Below are positions 53,952-64,000 of a DNA stretch of 64,000 nt, one piece after another. The notes under the pieces were generated by a model, which searched no databases, was not told the DNA's origin, and saw only the letters and a list, made by a program, of their open reading frames with translations. This stretch comes from Polynucleobacter sp. MWH-Jannik1A5 (GTDB taxonomy: Bacteria; Pseudomonadota; Gammaproteobacteria; Burkholderiales; Burkholderiaceae): assembly GCF_018881795.1 (NCBI RefSeq), contig NZ_JACVPQ010000001.1:635376-699375 (forward strand), in the 5' to 3' direction. The position numbers and the translations under genes were made by a program. Numbering within the stretch: position 1 is the stretch's first letter; every line of letters begins with the position of its first letter.

Positions 53952-56900
53952 TAAACGAGCACCCTCTCAATACCGCCTTGATTAGCTTTAGTTACGTAAT
54001 CCTGCATCCAATCTTTACCCAATAATTTCTGAGCCATTTCTACTACGATGTAATCCGCTGTCGTATCGCTATCCGCATCAAAACGCGTTAGGCCTTGCAA
54101 ACAGGATGGGCAGCTGGTCAACACTTTAACTTCACCAGTGAAATCATCTTTACGTAAATCATTAGCGCCCTTTTCCATTTCAATCTGCTTACGGAAACGA
54201 ACTTGCGTAGAAATATCGGGGCGAGTCACGGCCAAAGTTCCGGACTCACCGCAGCAACGATCATTTTTAGCAATGGCTTTGCCATCTTCTAACTGAATGA
54301 GCTCGTTTACTGTCTTCAAAGGATCTTGCAACTTCATTGGAGAGTGGCAAGGATCGTGATACATATACTTCACACCAGTAACTCCAGAGAGCTTCACGCC
54401 CTTCTCGGCCAAGAACTCATGAATATCAATAATTCGGCAGCCCGGGAAAATCTGTTCGAACTGATAGCCGGCCAACTGGTCATAACAAGTGCCACATGAC
54501 ACAACAACCGTCTTGATATCTAAGTAATTCAAAGTATTGGCAACGCGATGGAATAACACGCGGTTATCCGTAATCATCTTCTCGGCTTTATCAAAGTCGC
54601 CATTGCCACGTTGTGGATAACCACAACATAGGTAGCCCGGAGGTAAAACCGTTTGCACACCTACATTCCACAACATAGCCTGGGTAGCTAGACCAACTTG
54701 TGAGAACAAACGCTCAGATCCACATCCTGGGAAATAAAACACTGCCTCAGTATCTGCAGAAGTCGTTTTAGGATCGCGAATAATGGGCACGTAGTTAGCA
54801 TCTTCAATATCCAATAATGCACGAGCGGTTTTCTTGGGTAAATTGCCTGGCATCTTCTTATTCACAAAGAAGATCACCTGCTCTTTAACGCTCGGCTTAC
54901 CTACCGTTGCAGGAGGATGGGCTGTTTGCTGCTTGGCAAACTTACGCAAGACATCATTACCCAAGCGCTGTAACTTATAACCCCAGCCAATCATCGTCTT
55001 GCGGGCAAGATGGATGCTTTCTGGGCTAGTAGCATTGAGAAAGAACATGGATGCGGCGGTGCCTGGATTGAAGCGTTGCTGACCCATCTTGCGCAATAAA
55101 TTACGCATATTCATGGTTACATCACCAAAATCAATCTTCACTGGGCAAGGCGTTAAGCACTTATGACATACCGTGCAATGTGCAGCTACATCGTCAAACA
55201 TTTCCCAATGACGAATCGAAACGCCACGACGTGTCTGCTCTTCGTACAAGAAGGCCTCAATTAATAATGAGGTTGCCAGAATCTTATCGCGTGGACTGTA
55301 GAGCAGGTTTGCACGTGGCACATGTGTAGAGCACACGGGCTTGCACTTGCCGCAACGTAAACAATCTTTCACGCTATCTGCAATGGCGCCAATATCGCTT
55401 TGCTGCATGATGATTGACTCATGACCCATCAAACCAAAGCTTGGTGTGTAGGCCATGCTCAGATCAGCATGTGGCATCAATTTGCCTTTGTTAAAGCGGC
55501 CTTCTGGATCAACGCGATTCTTATAACTACGGAAGTCTTTGAGCTCGGCTTCAGTTAAATATTCCAGCTTGGTGATACCAATGCCATGCTCACCTGAAAT
55601 CACACCGTCCAAAGAGCGCGCTAACTTCATGATGCGATCAACAGCGCGATGTGCATCTTGCAACATCTCGTAGTCATCAGAGTTCACGGGAATATTGGTG
55701 TGAACGTTACCGTCACCAGCATGCATATGCAATGCTACAAATACCCGCTTACGCAAAATGTTTTTATGAATGGCTTCCAACTCAGTGAGAATAGGCTCAA
55801 ACGCCAGACCACCAAAGATGATGCGTAACTCTGAACGGACTTCCTCTTTCCATGAGGTACGCAAACTGTAATTTTGTAGTTGCGGAAAATACGTATCCAT
55901 CTGCGTGAGCCAATCAGCCCAACGGGTACGTACCTTAGCAATTAATTCCAAAGCTTGCTGAACACGATCGCCCAAGATTTCTGCTGTTGGAATCTCATAC
56001 TCAGCATCACTCTTACCAAGTGGTAAGGCGCTCTTTTTCAAGAACGCTTCAAGGCCATCGAGTACTTGCAGCTTGTTTTTAAGTGAGAGTTCAATATTGA
56101 TGCGATCAATGCCATCGGTGTATTCGCCCATACGTGGCAGAGGAATTACGACGTCTTCATTAATCTTAAATGCGTTGGTGTGGCGGGCAATCGCTGCTGT
56201 ACGAGCGCGATCTAGCCAAAACTTCTTACGTGCTTCTGCGCTAACGGCAACAAAGCCCTCGCCAACCCTTAAGTTGGCCATACGCACCACTTCACTCGTT
56301 GCAGCGGCAACAGCCTCTTCGTCATCGCCAGCAATGTCGCCAATCAATACCATCTTCGGCAAGCTATTGCGCTTTGATTTGGTCGAATAACCAACCGCTC
56401 TTAAATAGCGGTCATCCAAATGCTCAAGACCAGCCAGAATTGGGCCACCTTGCTTGCTTAAACCATCTAAGTAAGCTTTGATTTCTACAATACTCGGAAT
56501 GGCTTCGCGGGCTTGGCCAAAGAACTCCAAGCAAACAGTGCGCATGAATTTTGGCATGCGATGTAATACCCAAGTCGCACTTGTGATCAAACCATCGCAA
56601 CCTTCTTTTTGCACGCCAGGCAATCCTGATAAAAATTTATCAGTAACGTCTTTTCCTAAACCTTCTTTACGAAAACGTTTGCCCTCAACTTCTAATAATT
56701 CTTTTTTGAGAATGCGCTGACCAGGCTCACTGTTTCCATCAGACCACGTCAATTGGAAACGCACCATTGCCACATCATGAATCTTGCCCATGTTGTGATC
56801 AAGACGCTCAACATCCAACCAGTTACCTTGAGGATCAACCATGCGCCAGCTAGCGAGGTTATCTAAAGCAGTGCCCCAGAGAACTGCTTTTTTACCGCCT

Positions 56901-57790
56901 GCATTCATCGCGATATTGCCGCCAATACAGCTAGCATCCGCAGAGGTAGGATCAACTGCAAACACAAGACCAGCATGCTCTGCTGCGTCTGAGACACGAC
57001 GGGTAACGACCCCAGCACCAGTAAAGATTGTGGATACTTCACGGTCAAGGCCAGGAAGCTTTTGCGCTTTGACGCCACCAATATCTTGTAATTTCTCAGT
57101 GTTAATTACCGCAGACATTGCATACAGTGGAATAGCGCCGCCGGTATAACCAGTGCCACCCCCACGAGGAATAATGGTCAAGCCCAATTCAACGCAAGCT
57201 TTTACTAAACCCGGAATTTCGGATTCGTAATCAGGCTTTAAGACAACTAGCGGGAACTCAACACGCCAATCGGTCGCATCAGTAACGTGAGCAGCACGCG
57301 ATACGCCATCAAAACAAATATTGTCAGAAGCGGTATGACGGCCCAACTCTTTGCGAGCACGCTTACGAATGACTTCAACTTCTTTAAATCCGTTTTCAAA
57401 ATTTTCAATTGCGCGATAGGCGGCAGTTAATAAAATTTCTACTTGATCAGCAGAATCACCGCTGTTGCGCTTCTTAACTTCGCCCAAGCGATGCCAGAGA
57501 GCATCAATTAATTGCTTGCGACGATTTGGACTATCGAGCAAGTCGTCTTGCAAGAATGGGTTACGCTGAACAACCCAGATATCGCCCAGAATTTCAAATA
57601 ACATCCGTGCAGAACGACCGGTACGGCGAACGCCACGCAAGTCATTGAGAACGCGCCATGACTCCTCGCCCAACAAGCGAATAACAATCTCTCGATCGGA
57701 AAAGGAGGTGTAGTTGTAGGGAATTTCACGCAGACGGGGGGAACCCGCCTCAGCGTCCAACAACTGGTTCAAAGCTAGTGGGGCGTTCAT
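53951..57790 (-). CDS. Fused FAD-linked oxidase / Fe-S dehydrogenase (DUF3683)
   Basis: A 1279-residue multi-domain protein. About 1-150 is the DUF3683 region. An FAD-binding PCMH domain starts near 178 ([17 protein letters not shown] at 206-222). The FAD-oxidase C domain follows ([33 protein letters not shown]). Then come two 4Fe-4S motifs, [11 protein letters not shown] near 808 and [11 protein letters not shown] near 875, and two CCG domains with [10 protein letters not shown] near 1053 and CCGESG near 1179. This is glycolate oxidase/D-lactate dehydrogenase architecture (GlcD plus GlcF) in one chain. It probably passes electrons from a 2-hydroxy acid to the quinone pool. Substrate unknown. 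Confidence 0.88.
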   Translation of the reverse strand: MNAPLALNQLLDAEAGSPRLREIPYNYTSFSDREIVIRLLGEESWRVLNDLRGVRRTGRSARMLFEILGDIWVVQRNPFLQDDLLDSPNRRKQLIDALWHRLGEVKKRNSGDSADQVEILLTAAYRAIENFENGFKEVEVIRKRARKELGRHTASDNICFDGVSRAAHVTDATDWRVEFPLVVLKPDYESEIPGLVKACVELGLTIIPRGGGTGYTGGAIPLYAMSAVINTEKLQDIGGVKAQKLPGLDREVSTIFTGAGVVTRRVSDAAEHAGLVFAVDPTSADASCIGGNIAMNAGGKKAVLWGTALDNLASWRMVDPQGNWLDVERLDHNMGKIHDVAMVRFQLTWSDGNSEPGQRILKKELLEVEGKRFRKEGLGKDVTDKFLSGLPGVQKEGCDGLITSATWVLHRMPKFMRTVCLEFFGQAREAIPSIVEIKAYLDGLSKQGGPILAGLEHLDDRYLRAVGYSTKSKRNSLPKMVLIGDIAGDDEEAVAAATSEVVRMANLRVGEGFVAVSAEARKKFWLDRARTAAIARHTNAFKINEDVVIPLPRMGEYTDGIDRINIELSLKNKLQVLDGLEAFLKKSALPLGKSDAEYEIPTAEILGDRVQQALELIAKVRTRWADWLTQMDTYFPQLQNYSLRTSWKEEVRSELRIIFGGLAFEPILTELEAIHKNILRKRVFVALHMHAGDGNVHTNIPVNSDDYEMLQDAHRAVDRIMKLARSLDGVISGEHGIGITKLEYLTEAELKDFRSYKNRVDPEGRFNKGKLMPHADLSMAYTPSFGLMGHESIIMQQSDIGAIADSVKDCLRCGKCKPVCSTHVPRANLLYSPRDKILATSLLIEAFLYEEQTRRGVSIRHWEMFDDVAAHCTVCHKCLTPCPVKIDFGDVTMNMRNLLRKMGQQRFNPGTAASMFFLNATSPESIHLARKTMIGWGYKLQRLGNDVLRKFAKQQTAHPPATVGKPSVKEQVIFFVNKKMPGNLPKKTARALLDIEDANYVPIIRDPKTTSADTEAVFYFPGCGSERLFSQVGLATQAMLWNVGVQTVLPPGYLCCGYPQRGNGDFDKAEKMITDNRVLFHRVANTLNYLDIKTVVVSCGTCYDQLAGYQFEQIFPGCRIIDIHEFLAEKGVKLSGVTGVKYMYHDPCHSPMKLQDPLKTVNELIQLEDGKAIAKNDRCCGESGTLAVTRPDISTQVRFRKQIEMEKGANDLRKDDFTGEVKVLTSCPSCLQGLTRFDADSDTTADYIVVEMAQKLLGKDWMQDYVTKANQGGIERVLV

Positions 57791-57833
57791 AGCGACATAT
57801 TTGATAAATAAGCATTTTAATAGAGCAATCCCG

Positions 57834-57846
57834 ATACTGGCAGTAT
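57834..57846. promoter_or_regulatory. 13-bp palindrome in the ilvA/dehydrogenase divergent gap
   Basis: ATACTG-G-CAGTAT is a perfect inverted repeat with a one-base centre, in the 134-bp space between two divergent starts. It could be an operator for either gene. No regulator family is recognised. Confidence 0.3.
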
Positions 57847-57924
57847 TCCGAGAAAGCTGCTCCTGAAATGGATAAACCCTTGCAAATCTAAGGGCTTAGG
57901 AGCCATCCGTGGTACGCTCATTGG

Positions 57925-59445
57925 ATGGCAACGAACTATTTAAAGAAAATTTTATCGGCTCGCGTCTATGACGTGGCCAGGGAAACTGAACTTCAGCTCG
58001 CTCCAGAGCTGACTAAGCGTTTGGGCAACCAGGTTCTCCTAAAAAGGGAAGATAACCAACCGGTTTTCTCTTTCAAACTCCGTGGCGCCTATAACAAAAT
58101 GGCCCATTTACCCCCTGAGGCCTTAAAACGCGGGGTTATTGCGGCCTCTGCAGGCAATCACGCCCAAGGTGTTGCCCTATCGGCAGCCAAAATGAAGTGC
58201 AAAGCCGTCATCGTGATGCCAGTGACTACGCCTAGCGTCAAAATCGATGCGGTGAAGGCTCGAGGCGGATCTTGGGTTGAAATCATCCTTCATGGCGAAT
58301 CCTATAGCGATGCCTTCAAGCATTCTGAAGTTTTAGGTAAAAAACGGGGCCTCACTTTTGTTCACCCCTTCGATGATCCTGACGTCATTGCGGGCCAAGG
58401 AACTATCGCCCACGAAATTTTTACCCAATATGAAAAACCAATCGATGCAGTATTTGTAGCCATTGGTGGTGGTGGCCTGATTGCAGGTATAGGCGAATAC
58501 ATCAAAGCCGTTAGCCCAAAGACAAAAGTAATTGGCGTTCAAGCCTCTGACTCAGATGCCATGAATCAATCGCTCAAAGCGAATAAGCGCATTGAGATGA
58601 AAGATGTTGGCCTGTTCTCAGACGGCACTGCTGTGAAACTCGTCGGCAAAGAAACATTCCGCATTTGCAAAAAAGTAGTCGATGAAATTATCACTGTTGA
58701 TACAGATGAAATCTGTGCAGCGATTAATGATGTCTTTACTGACACTCGCAGCATTCTTGAGCCCGCTGGCGCGCTTGCTATTGCTGGCATGAAGAAGTAT
58801 GTTGAGAAAAAACGCATCAAGAAGAAAACCGTAGTGGCTGTGGCTTGCGGGGCTAATATGAACTTTAGCCGTCTGCGCTTTGTAGCTGAACGCGCAGACG
58901 TTGGCGAGTTCCGCGAAGCTGTATTCGCCGTGACAATTCCCGAAGAACGCGGCTCCTTCAAACGCTTCTGTGAATTACTTGGAAAACGTAATGTCACTGA
59001 ATTCAACTATCGCATTGGCGATCAAAGTGAAGCACATATTTTTGTTGGTATCAGCACACAAAAAGCTGGCGATAGTGAAGCAATTGCGAAACATTTCCGC
59101 AAAGCAAAGTTTGCAACGATTGACCTCACTCACGATGAATTAGCGAAGTCACATTTACGCCACATGGTGGGAGGACATTCTGCGCTCGCTAAAGATGAAT
59201 TGCTCTATCGCTTTGAATTTCCAGAACGTCCAGGCGCTCTGATGAAATTCCTTACCAGCATGGCGCCGAACTGGAACATTAGCTTGTTCCACTATCGCAA
59301 TCATGGCGCTGACTATGGACGTATTTTGGTTGGTCTACAGGTCCCCAAGAATGAGCAGAAGAAATTCCAAAGCTTTTTGGCTGGCCTAGGCTATCCACAT
59401 TGGGATGAGAGCAATAATCCCGCTTATCGCCTATTTCTGAAATAA
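57925..59445 (+). CDS. ilvA: Threonine ammonia-lyase, biosynthetic
   Basis: A 506-residue PLP enzyme that turns threonine into 2-oxobutanoate, the first step to isoleucine. NQPVFSFKLRGAYNKM gives the PLP lysine (Lys51). AGNHAQGVALSA and GGGGLIAGIGEYIKAV are further PLP-binding loops. Two C-terminal ACT-like regulatory domains span about 325-500 (RGSFKRFCELLGKRNVTEFNYR; RPGALMKFLTSMAPNWNISLFHYRNHGADYGRILVGLQVP), as expected of the isoleucine-inhibited long form. No attenuator leader peptide is evident. It is followed 10 bp on by the nucleotidase gene. Confidence 0.95.
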   Translation: MATNYLKKILSARVYDVARETELQLAPELTKRLGNQVLLKREDNQPVFSFKLRGAYNKMAHLPPEALKRGVIAASAGNHAQGVALSAAKMKCKAVIVMPVTTPSVKIDAVKARGGSWVEIILHGESYSDAFKHSEVLGKKRGLTFVHPFDDPDVIAGQGTIAHEIFTQYEKPIDAVFVAIGGGGLIAGIGEYIKAVSPKTKVIGVQASDSDAMNQSLKANKRIEMKDVGLFSDGTAVKLVGKETFRICKKVVDEIITVDTDEICAAINDVFTDTRSILEPAGALAIAGMKKYVEKKRIKKKTVVAVACGANMNFSRLRFVAERADVGEFREAVFAVTIPEERGSFKRFCELLGKRNVTEFNYRIGDQSEAHIFVGISTQKAGDSEAIAKHFRKAKFATIDLTHDELAKSHLRHMVGGHSALAKDELLYRFEFPERPGALMKFLTSMAPNWNISLFHYRNHGADYGRILVGLQVPKNEQKKFQSFLAGLGYPHWDESNNPAYRLFLK

Positions 59446-59455
59446 GAATTAACCC

Positions 59456-60364
59456 ATGTCATACACCCTCACCGGAAAACTCGTCGTTGCGATCTCCTCG
59501 CGCGCCCTGTTTGATTTCGAAGAAGAAAACCGTATCTTTGAATCTACCGATGACAGTGCTTATATGAAGTTACAGCTTGAGCGTTTGAGTGAAGCAGCCC
59601 AAAAAGGGGTGGCCTTTCCATTGGTTAAAAAACTACTCGCCTTTAATGAAGAGGGTGAGCAGCGCGTTGAAGTGGTAATTCTTTCTCGCAACGATCCGGT
59701 AAGCGGCCTACGCGTCTTCCGCTCTGCAGAGCATCACGGCTTACATCTTGAGCGTGGCGTATTCACGAGAGGTCGCCCTCCATACCATTACCTACGCTCA
59801 CTGCATGCCAACCTCTTTTTATCTGCAAATGAAGATGATGTACGTGCAACAATTGATGCTGGTTTTCCGGCAGCGCGTGTATATCCAGAGTCCAGCAAAA
59901 CAGCTGAGTCACACCCAAATGAAATCCGCATTGCATTTGACGGAGACGCAGTACTCTTCTCTGATGAAGCTGAACAAGTGTTTCAGAAAAAAGGGCTTGA
60001 GGCCTTTGTTGATCATGAGAGCAAAAAGGTTGATATTCCCTTGCCTCCAGGCCCATTCAAACCCTTGCTCGAAGCACTCCACAGACTGCAGCGCTCTACC
60101 AGTGAAAACGGTATGCGCATTCGCACTGCATTGGTAACTGCGCGCTCTGCGCCTGCGCACGAACGTGCCATTCGCACCTTGATGGCATGGGGTATTGATG
60201 TTGATGAAGCAATGTTCTTAGGTGGCCTCTCGAAGAGTGAGTTCTTAAGAGAATTTGAACCAGACTTCTTCTTTGACGATCAAACTGGTCACTGCCAGTC
60301 TGCTGCATCTGTTGCACCAACAGGGCATGTTGTATCGGGCGTATCTAACAAGCCTAAGAAATAA
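59456..60364 (+). CDS. 5'-nucleotidase (PF06189-type)
   Basis: A 302-residue protein of the bacterial 5'-nucleotidase family related to cN-I. Seen: LVVAISSRALFDFEEENRIFE, VEVVILSRNDPVSGLRVFRS, RGRPPYHYLRSLHANLFLSAN, IAFDGDAVLFSDEAEQVF with a D-x-D-like nucleophile region, and EFEPDFFFDDQTGHC. It would remove phosphate from nucleoside monophosphates. Between ilvA and queF with 8-10 bp gaps, so it may be in one operon, though no pathway joins the three. Confidence 0.8.
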   Translation: MSYTLTGKLVVAISSRALFDFEEENRIFESTDDSAYMKLQLERLSEAAQKGVAFPLVKKLLAFNEEGEQRVEVVILSRNDPVSGLRVFRSAEHHGLHLERGVFTRGRPPYHYLRSLHANLFLSANEDDVRATIDAGFPAARVYPESSKTAESHPNEIRIAFDGDAVLFSDEAEQVFQKKGLEAFVDHESKKVDIPLPPGPFKPLLEALHRLQRSTSENGMRIRTALVTARSAPAHERAIRTLMAWGIDVDEAMFLGGLSKSEFLREFEPDFFFDDQTGHCQSAASVAPTGHVVSGVSNKPKK

Positions 60365-60372
60365 AATTACTC

Positions 60373-61200
60373 ATGGCAACGCTTCCACTCGGGCAATCAA
60401 CCCAATACCCTGATCAGTATGATCCAACCGTACTCTTTCCCATTCCAAGAATAGAGAATCGCAAGAAACTTGGCATCAAAGAAAATCAGGCGTTGCCATT
60501 TGTTGGAGTAGATATTTGGAATGCATTTGAACTGAGCTGGCTCAATAAAAAAGGAAAGCCGCAGATTGCAGTGGCGGAGTTTCAGATTCCGGCCGACTCA
60601 CAAAATATGATTGAGTCCAAATCATTCAAGCTGTATCTCAATAGCCTTAATAGCGCACGCTTTGAAGATGAGAATGAAGTTAAAGAGCGTCTAATCACTG
60701 ATCTATCAGCAGTGGCCGGCAGCAAGATCACTACTCGCATCAACCCTACGGAAGCCATCTCCAAAAAAGGGATGCAAGAAATGGGGGGCATCTTGATGGA
60801 TCGCTTAGATATTGAGGTTGATCCAAACCTACCCGCAGACCCAAGCTTGCTGGGCGTAAATGAATCTTTTGGTCCGATCGAGCAATGTCTTGTTTCGCAC
60901 CTGCTTAAATCTAATTGCCCTGTGACAGGCCAACCAGATTGGGCAAGCGTACAAATTCGCTATCAAGGCAGACCAATTCTGGAAGAAGGTTTATTACGCT
61001 ATCTCATTGGCTTTAGACAGCTAGGTGAGTTTCATGAGCATTGTGTAGAAACTATCTTTACTGACATCAAGCATCAGTGCAAACCAGAGAAGCTATCTGT
61101 ATATGCGCGATACACGAGACGCGGCGGTTTAGATATCAACCCATTCCGCACTGATCACAATTCTCCATGGCCTGAAAACATTCGGCATGCAAGACAGTAA
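60373..61200 (+). CDS. queF: NADPH-dependent 7-cyano-7-deazaguanine reductase
   Basis: A 275-residue QueF of the long, two-domain type II (E. coli-like). The catalytic Cys182 is in LKSNCPVTGQPDWASVQI. The NADPH-side motif ESKSFKLYLNSLNSARF (102-118) is present in the N-terminal half. EEGLLRYLIGFRQLGEFHEHCVE and YARYTRRGGLDINPFR complete the family pattern. It reduces preQ0 to preQ1 for queuosine in tRNA. Other queuosine genes are not in view. It ends 30 bp before a bidirectional terminator. Confidence 0.95.
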   Translation: MATLPLGQSTQYPDQYDPTVLFPIPRIENRKKLGIKENQALPFVGVDIWNAFELSWLNKKGKPQIAVAEFQIPADSQNMIESKSFKLYLNSLNSARFEDENEVKERLITDLSAVAGSKITTRINPTEAISKKGMQEMGGILMDRLDIEVDPNLPADPSLLGVNESFGPIEQCLVSHLLKSNCPVTGQPDWASVQIRYQGRPILEEGLLRYLIGFRQLGEFHEHCVETIFTDIKHQCKPEKLSVYARYTRRGGLDINPFRTDHNSPWPENIRHARQ

Positions 61201-61230
61201 AAGTAGTTAATACTTAAAAAGTAGGTAATT

Positions 61231-61266
61231 AAAAACCCCTTGTAGGAAATCCTAGAAGGGGTTTTT
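61231..61266. terminator. Bidirectional terminator between queF and ssb
   Basis: Arms AAAAACCCCTT and AAGGGGTTTTT (61231-61241 and 61256-61266), extended by an inner TAGG/CCTA stem. T-runs exist on both strands, so it serves convergent queF and ssb. Confidence 0.9.
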
Positions 61267-61301
61267 GCTATTGCGGCATTGACCGCATTAGTTGATGTTG
61301 C

Positions 61302-61757
61302 TTAAAACGGAATATCGTCGTCCATTGCACCTAGTGATGCAGCATTTGAGGCTGCTGGAGCAGACTGCTCAGCCGGCTTTGAGCGGCTGTAGCTTTCGCC
61401 ACCATCACCACTGCCACCAACTGGCTTACCACCGAGCATTTGCATTGTTTCTGCAACGATCTCAGTGGAATACTTTTCTTGACCACTAGCGTCAGTCCAT
61501 TTACGAGTACGCAAACGACCTTCAACATAAACCTGTGAACCTTTTTTGAGGTACTGCCCAGCGATTTCTGCAAGCTTGCCAAAGAATGCAACGCGGTGCC
61601 ATTCTGTGGTTTCTTTCATTTCGCCAGTTTGCTTGTCTTTGTAGCGATCAGATGTAGCTACTGAAATATTTGTAACGGCGTCGCCGCTTGGCATGTAACG
61701 AGTTTCTGGATCGCGTCCTACGTTACCTACGATGATGACTTTATTTACCGAAGCCAT
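61302..61757 (-). CDS. ssb: Single-stranded DNA-binding protein
   Basis: A 151-residue SSB. The OB fold occupies 1-108: [77 protein letters not shown] flexible Gly/Ser/Ala linker follows ([27 protein letters not shown]), then the acidic tip MDDDIPF that recruits repair and replication proteins. It acts as a tetramer. Encoded after an MFS gene and divergent uvrA, the common ssb-uvrA neighbourhood of proteobacteria. Confidence 0.97.
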   Translation of the reverse strand: MASVNKVIIVGNVGRDPETRYMPSGDAVTNISVATSDRYKDKQTGEMKETTEWHRVAFFGKLAEIAGQYLKKGSQVYVEGRLRTRKWTDASGQEKYSTEIVAETMQMLGGKPVGGSGDGGESYSRSKPAEQSAPAASNAASLGAMDDDIPF

Positions 61758-61837
61758 GTTGTCTCCCGAAGAAAAATACTGCTGTTATTACTACTAAAAA
61801 TAAACTGCTCGCTTTAATTGAATTGATGAAGCTGCGG

Positions 61838-63022
61838 TTATGTCTTTGTGGCTACATCCTTTGATTCTGCTGCTCTCGTTGGCATTTCACCCATCGACCA
61901 AGCAATTATAAGCCAGCAAACCAAGAGCACTGCCCCCATCGCAAAGACTGATAAATCACCATGGCTATCCATTAAATAGCCGCCAATGGCAGCGCCTGTG
62001 AATAGGCCAATCGATTGCGTAGTGTTGTAAACACCTAGGGCTGTACCTTTAGATTCTTTGGCAAAGCGAGATACCAAAGATGGCTGCAATGCCTCTAATA
62101 AATTAAATCCGACGAAATAAATCAATAACGCTATTGCAATTGAAAGAATCGACGCAGTGTTTGTAAATAGAATTTCCGCAATCACTAGCAATACGATTGC
62201 AAATAAAAGAATGGTGCGTAATTGCTGCTTCTTTTCACCAAAAATTAAAATGGGAGCCATAAAGAAAAACGACAGTAAAACAACCGGTAGATAAACTTCC
62301 CAGTGCGATGAGAGTGGTAAGCCCGCTTGCACTAACAAACGCGGCACCACTAAGAACATGGCTACTTGAGTTGCATGCAATACAAATACACCTAGGTTTA
62401 AACGCATCAACTCTGGACGAAAGAAAACCTCTTTTAAAGAAGCTTGCTGAACTTTTGCCTCTGGTTTGCTTGTTGGCAAGACGTAGTAAGTGACGAACAT
62501 CGCAATAACGCCCAACACTGCCAGAACAATAAAAATTCCGCTCAGGCTAATCGCACGATAAATCGGTGCTGCAATAACTAATGACAATGCAAAGGACAGA
62601 GCAATGCTACCGCCAACTAAGGCCATTGCTCGGGTACGAACTTGCTCGCGGGTTAAATCAGCCACCCAGGCTGAAATAGCGGCAGAGACTGCCCCCGCAC
62701 CCATAATTCCACGGCCAATCGCGATCCACAGCAAATCATCCTTTGCAGCACAGATCAGGGCGCCAGCCACAAATAAGGATAGCCCCCATAAAACTACCGG
62801 TTTACGCCCAATTCGGTCCGATAAACGGCCTAAAGGGATATAGAAACAAGCCTGAACAATATTGAATATCCCGAGAGTCAAGCCCACCCAAAGGGCATGC
62901 TCACCACCCGGCAAGCCTCTCGCATGAATGCTGAAAATGGGCAATAGCAGAAATAGGCCCAACATACGGAGGCCAAAGATGCCTGCTAAGGCCAGAGTGG
63001 AGCGAAGTTCAGAAGGATTCAT
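61838..63022 (-). CDS. MFS transporter (YajR-like, without YAM domain)
   Basis: A 394-residue, twelve-helix major facilitator. FGLRMLGLFLLLPIFSIHARGL at the start and GRLSDRIGRKPVVLWGL, the loop 2-3 motif A, are close to YajR and similar drug/H+ exporters. YFVGFNLLEALQPSLVSRFAKESKGTALGVYNTTQSIGLFTG is motif C-like. The C-terminal domain (YAM) found in E. coli YajR is missing. Substrate unknown. It sits between ssb and uvrA, a position kept in many betaproteobacteria; 37 bp separate it from the uvrA start. Confidence 0.85.
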   Translation of the reverse strand: MNPSELRSTLALAGIFGLRMLGLFLLLPIFSIHARGLPGGEHALWVGLTLGIFNIVQACFYIPLGRLSDRIGRKPVVLWGLSLFVAGALICAAKDDLLWIAIGRGIMGAGAVSAAISAWVADLTREQVRTRAMALVGGSIALSFALSLVIAAPIYRAISLSGIFIVLAVLGVIAMFVTYYVLPTSKPEAKVQQASLKEVFFRPELMRLNLGVFVLHATQVAMFLVVPRLLVQAGLPLSSHWEVYLPVVLLSFFFMAPILIFGEKKQQLRTILLFAIVLLVIAEILFTNTASILSIAIALLIYFVGFNLLEALQPSLVSRFAKESKGTALGVYNTTQSIGLFTGAAIGGYLMDSHGDLSVFAMGAVLLVCWLIIAWSMGEMPTRAAESKDVATKT

Positions 63023-63059
63023 GGGAAAGAGCTATATTAACAAGTTACGCTAAAAAATC

Positions 63060-64000
63060 ATGAATAACGAAATCAAGATCCGCGGTGCCCGCACCCACAA
63101 CCTCAAAAACATCAATCTAGACATCCCTAGAGAGAAATTAGTCGTCCTCACTGGTTTATCCGGTTCAGGCAAAAGCTCATTGGCTTTCGACACCCTTTAT
63201 GCAGAAGGCCAGCGCCGATATGTTGAGTCTCTCTCGGCTTACGCACGTCAGTTTTTGCAACTCATGGAAAAGCCAGACGTTGACACGATTGAAGGGTTGT
63301 CGCCAGCGATTTCGATTGAGCAAAAAGCAACTAGCCATAATCCTCGCTCAACCGTTGGTACCGTCACTGAAATTCATGACTACTTGCGTTTGTTATTTGC
63401 ACGTGCTGGAACGCCGCATTGTCCAGATCATGATCTTCCATTAGAAGCGCAAAGCGTTTCACAAATGGTCGACACCGTATTATCGATGCCCGAAGATACG
63501 AAGTTGATGATTCTGGCTCCTGTTGTAAGTGAGCGCAAAGGCGAATTCGTTGACCTCTTCCAAGACCTGCAGGCACAAGGCTTTGTGCGCTTTCGCGTTC
63601 GCTCTGGCGGCGGCACAGCTAACGCCGCTAAGGCAGAGATCTTTGAAGTTGATCAACTACCAACACTGAAGAAAAACGATAAGCACTCAATTGAAGTGGT
63701 GGTTGATCGCATCAAAGTGCGCCCCGATATTCAGCAACGTTTAGCGGAGTCTTTTGAGACAGCGCTTCGTTTAGCCGATGGCAAAGCCATGATCGTTGAT
63801 ATGGATTCAGGCAAAGAGATGATTTTCTCGAGTAAGTTTGCTTGCCCAGTGTGTTCATATTCCTTGCAAGAATTAGAGCCTCGCCTCTTCTCCTTCAATA
63901 ATCCAATGGGCGCTTGCCCATCCTGTGATGGTCTAGGCCACCAGTCCTTCTTTGATCCAAAACGAATTGTTGCTCACCCCGATTTATCGCTGGCATCAGG
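63060..64000 (+). CDS. uvrA: Excinuclease ABC subunit A (N-terminal part, cut by window end)
   Basis: Open from ATG 63060-63062 to the window edge, giving the first 313 residues of a protein usually near 940. [22 protein letters not shown] and [35 protein letters not shown] contain Walker A (32-39) and the UvrA signature. The first zinc module begins at about residue 262 ([20 protein letters not shown] and CPSCDGLG). UvrA finds bulky DNA lesions and loads UvrB. No SOS box was seen in the short gap before it. Confidence 0.95.
   Translation, partial: MNNEIKIRGARTHNLKNINLDIPREKLVVLTGLSGSGKSSLAFDTLYAEGQRRYVESLSAYARQFLQLMEKPDVDTIEGLSPAISIEQKATSHNPRSTVGTVTEIHDYLRLLFARAGTPHCPDHDLPLEAQSVSQMVDTVLSMPEDTKLMILAPVVSERKGEFVDLFQDLQAQGFVRFRVRSGGGTANAAKAEIFEVDQLPTLKKNDKHSIEVVVDRIKVRPDIQQRLAESFETALRLADGKAMIVDMDSGKEMIFSSKFACPVCSYSLQELEPRLFSFNNPMGACPSCDGLGHQSFFDPKRIVAHPDLSLAS

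Noticed and set aside
1..64000. CRISPR arrays, transposons, prophage genes or integrated elements
   Set aside because: No direct-repeat series, transposase, integrase or phage structural gene was seen on either strand.

Overview
The window is a compact chromosomal segment of a betaproteobacterium in the Burkholderiales. The inference of Polynucleobacter or a close relative rests on moderate GC judged by eye, very short intergenic gaps, and protein sequences and gene order (lptD-surA-pdxA-rsmA, dusB-fis-purH-ruvCAB, miaB-ybeY-corC-lnt-glyQS-gmhB-plsC, ubiE/ubiJ/ubiB with a Tim44-like gene). I see no prophage, insertion sequence, CRISPR array or integrase. The region is core genome with a few accessory touches.

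Layout. 1-3.1 kb: a DUF2878 gene fragment, tRNA-Met with promoter and terminator, a secreted hypothetical protein, a MOSC protein and an MHS-type MFS carrier. 3.3-12.1 kb: metabolic and transport genes (gamma-glutamyltransferase family, TRIC-type channel, maiA, AEC carrier, gamma carbonic anhydrase, Amt, a Rap1a/Tai-like secreted protein, a glycine-zipper lipoprotein, OsmC, rhodanese, Na+/H+ antiporter). 12.2-20.8 kb: a long plus-strand run for tRNA/rRNA maturation, lipoprotein acylation, glycyl-tRNA synthetase and LPS heptose/lipid synthesis. 20.8-26.6 kb: the minus-strand outer-membrane operon lptD-surA-pdxA-rsmA, divergent from amgK-murU. 26.6-36.2 kb: plus-strand amgK, murU, pepP, a UbiH-like hydroxylase, dusB, fis, purH and ruvCAB. 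36.2-41.1 kb: tyrS, anmK, erpA, argC, rpsI and rplM. 41.1-42.3 kb: RNA-rich, with a candidate anti-Shine-Dalgarno sRNA, an OsmC gene and rnpB. 42.3-57.8 kb: minus-strand pyrC, glycerate kinase, Atm1-type ABC exporter, nudB, aspS, DUF502, ubiB, ubiJ, Tim44-like, ubiE, DUF971 and a 1279-residue FAD/Fe-S dehydrogenase. 57.9-64 kb: ilvA, 5'-nucleotidase, queF, ssb, an MFS carrier and the start of uvrA.

Themes. Envelope building and recycling recur: LptD/SurA/Lnt/GmhB on one side, AmgK, MurU and AnmK for salvage of MurNAc on the other. Aerobic quinone synthesis is represented by UbiE, UbiJ, UbiB and a UbiH-type hydroxylase. DNA repair is represented by RuvABC, SSB and UvrA.

The most interesting signal is a roughly 100-nt transcription unit on the minus strand at about 41257-41358. 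It has its own sigma70-like promoter, two hairpins, an exposed ACCUCC (a copy of the 16S anti-Shine-Dalgarno core) plus a CUCCUCC, and a strong terminator. Other items worth a look are an NtrC-type palindrome upstream of the ammonium transporter, an orphan Rap1a/Tai immunity-like gene, a ubiJ gene that starts directly after a terminator, an erpA terminator hidden inside the convergent anmK gene, and the absence of phoH between miaB and ybeY.
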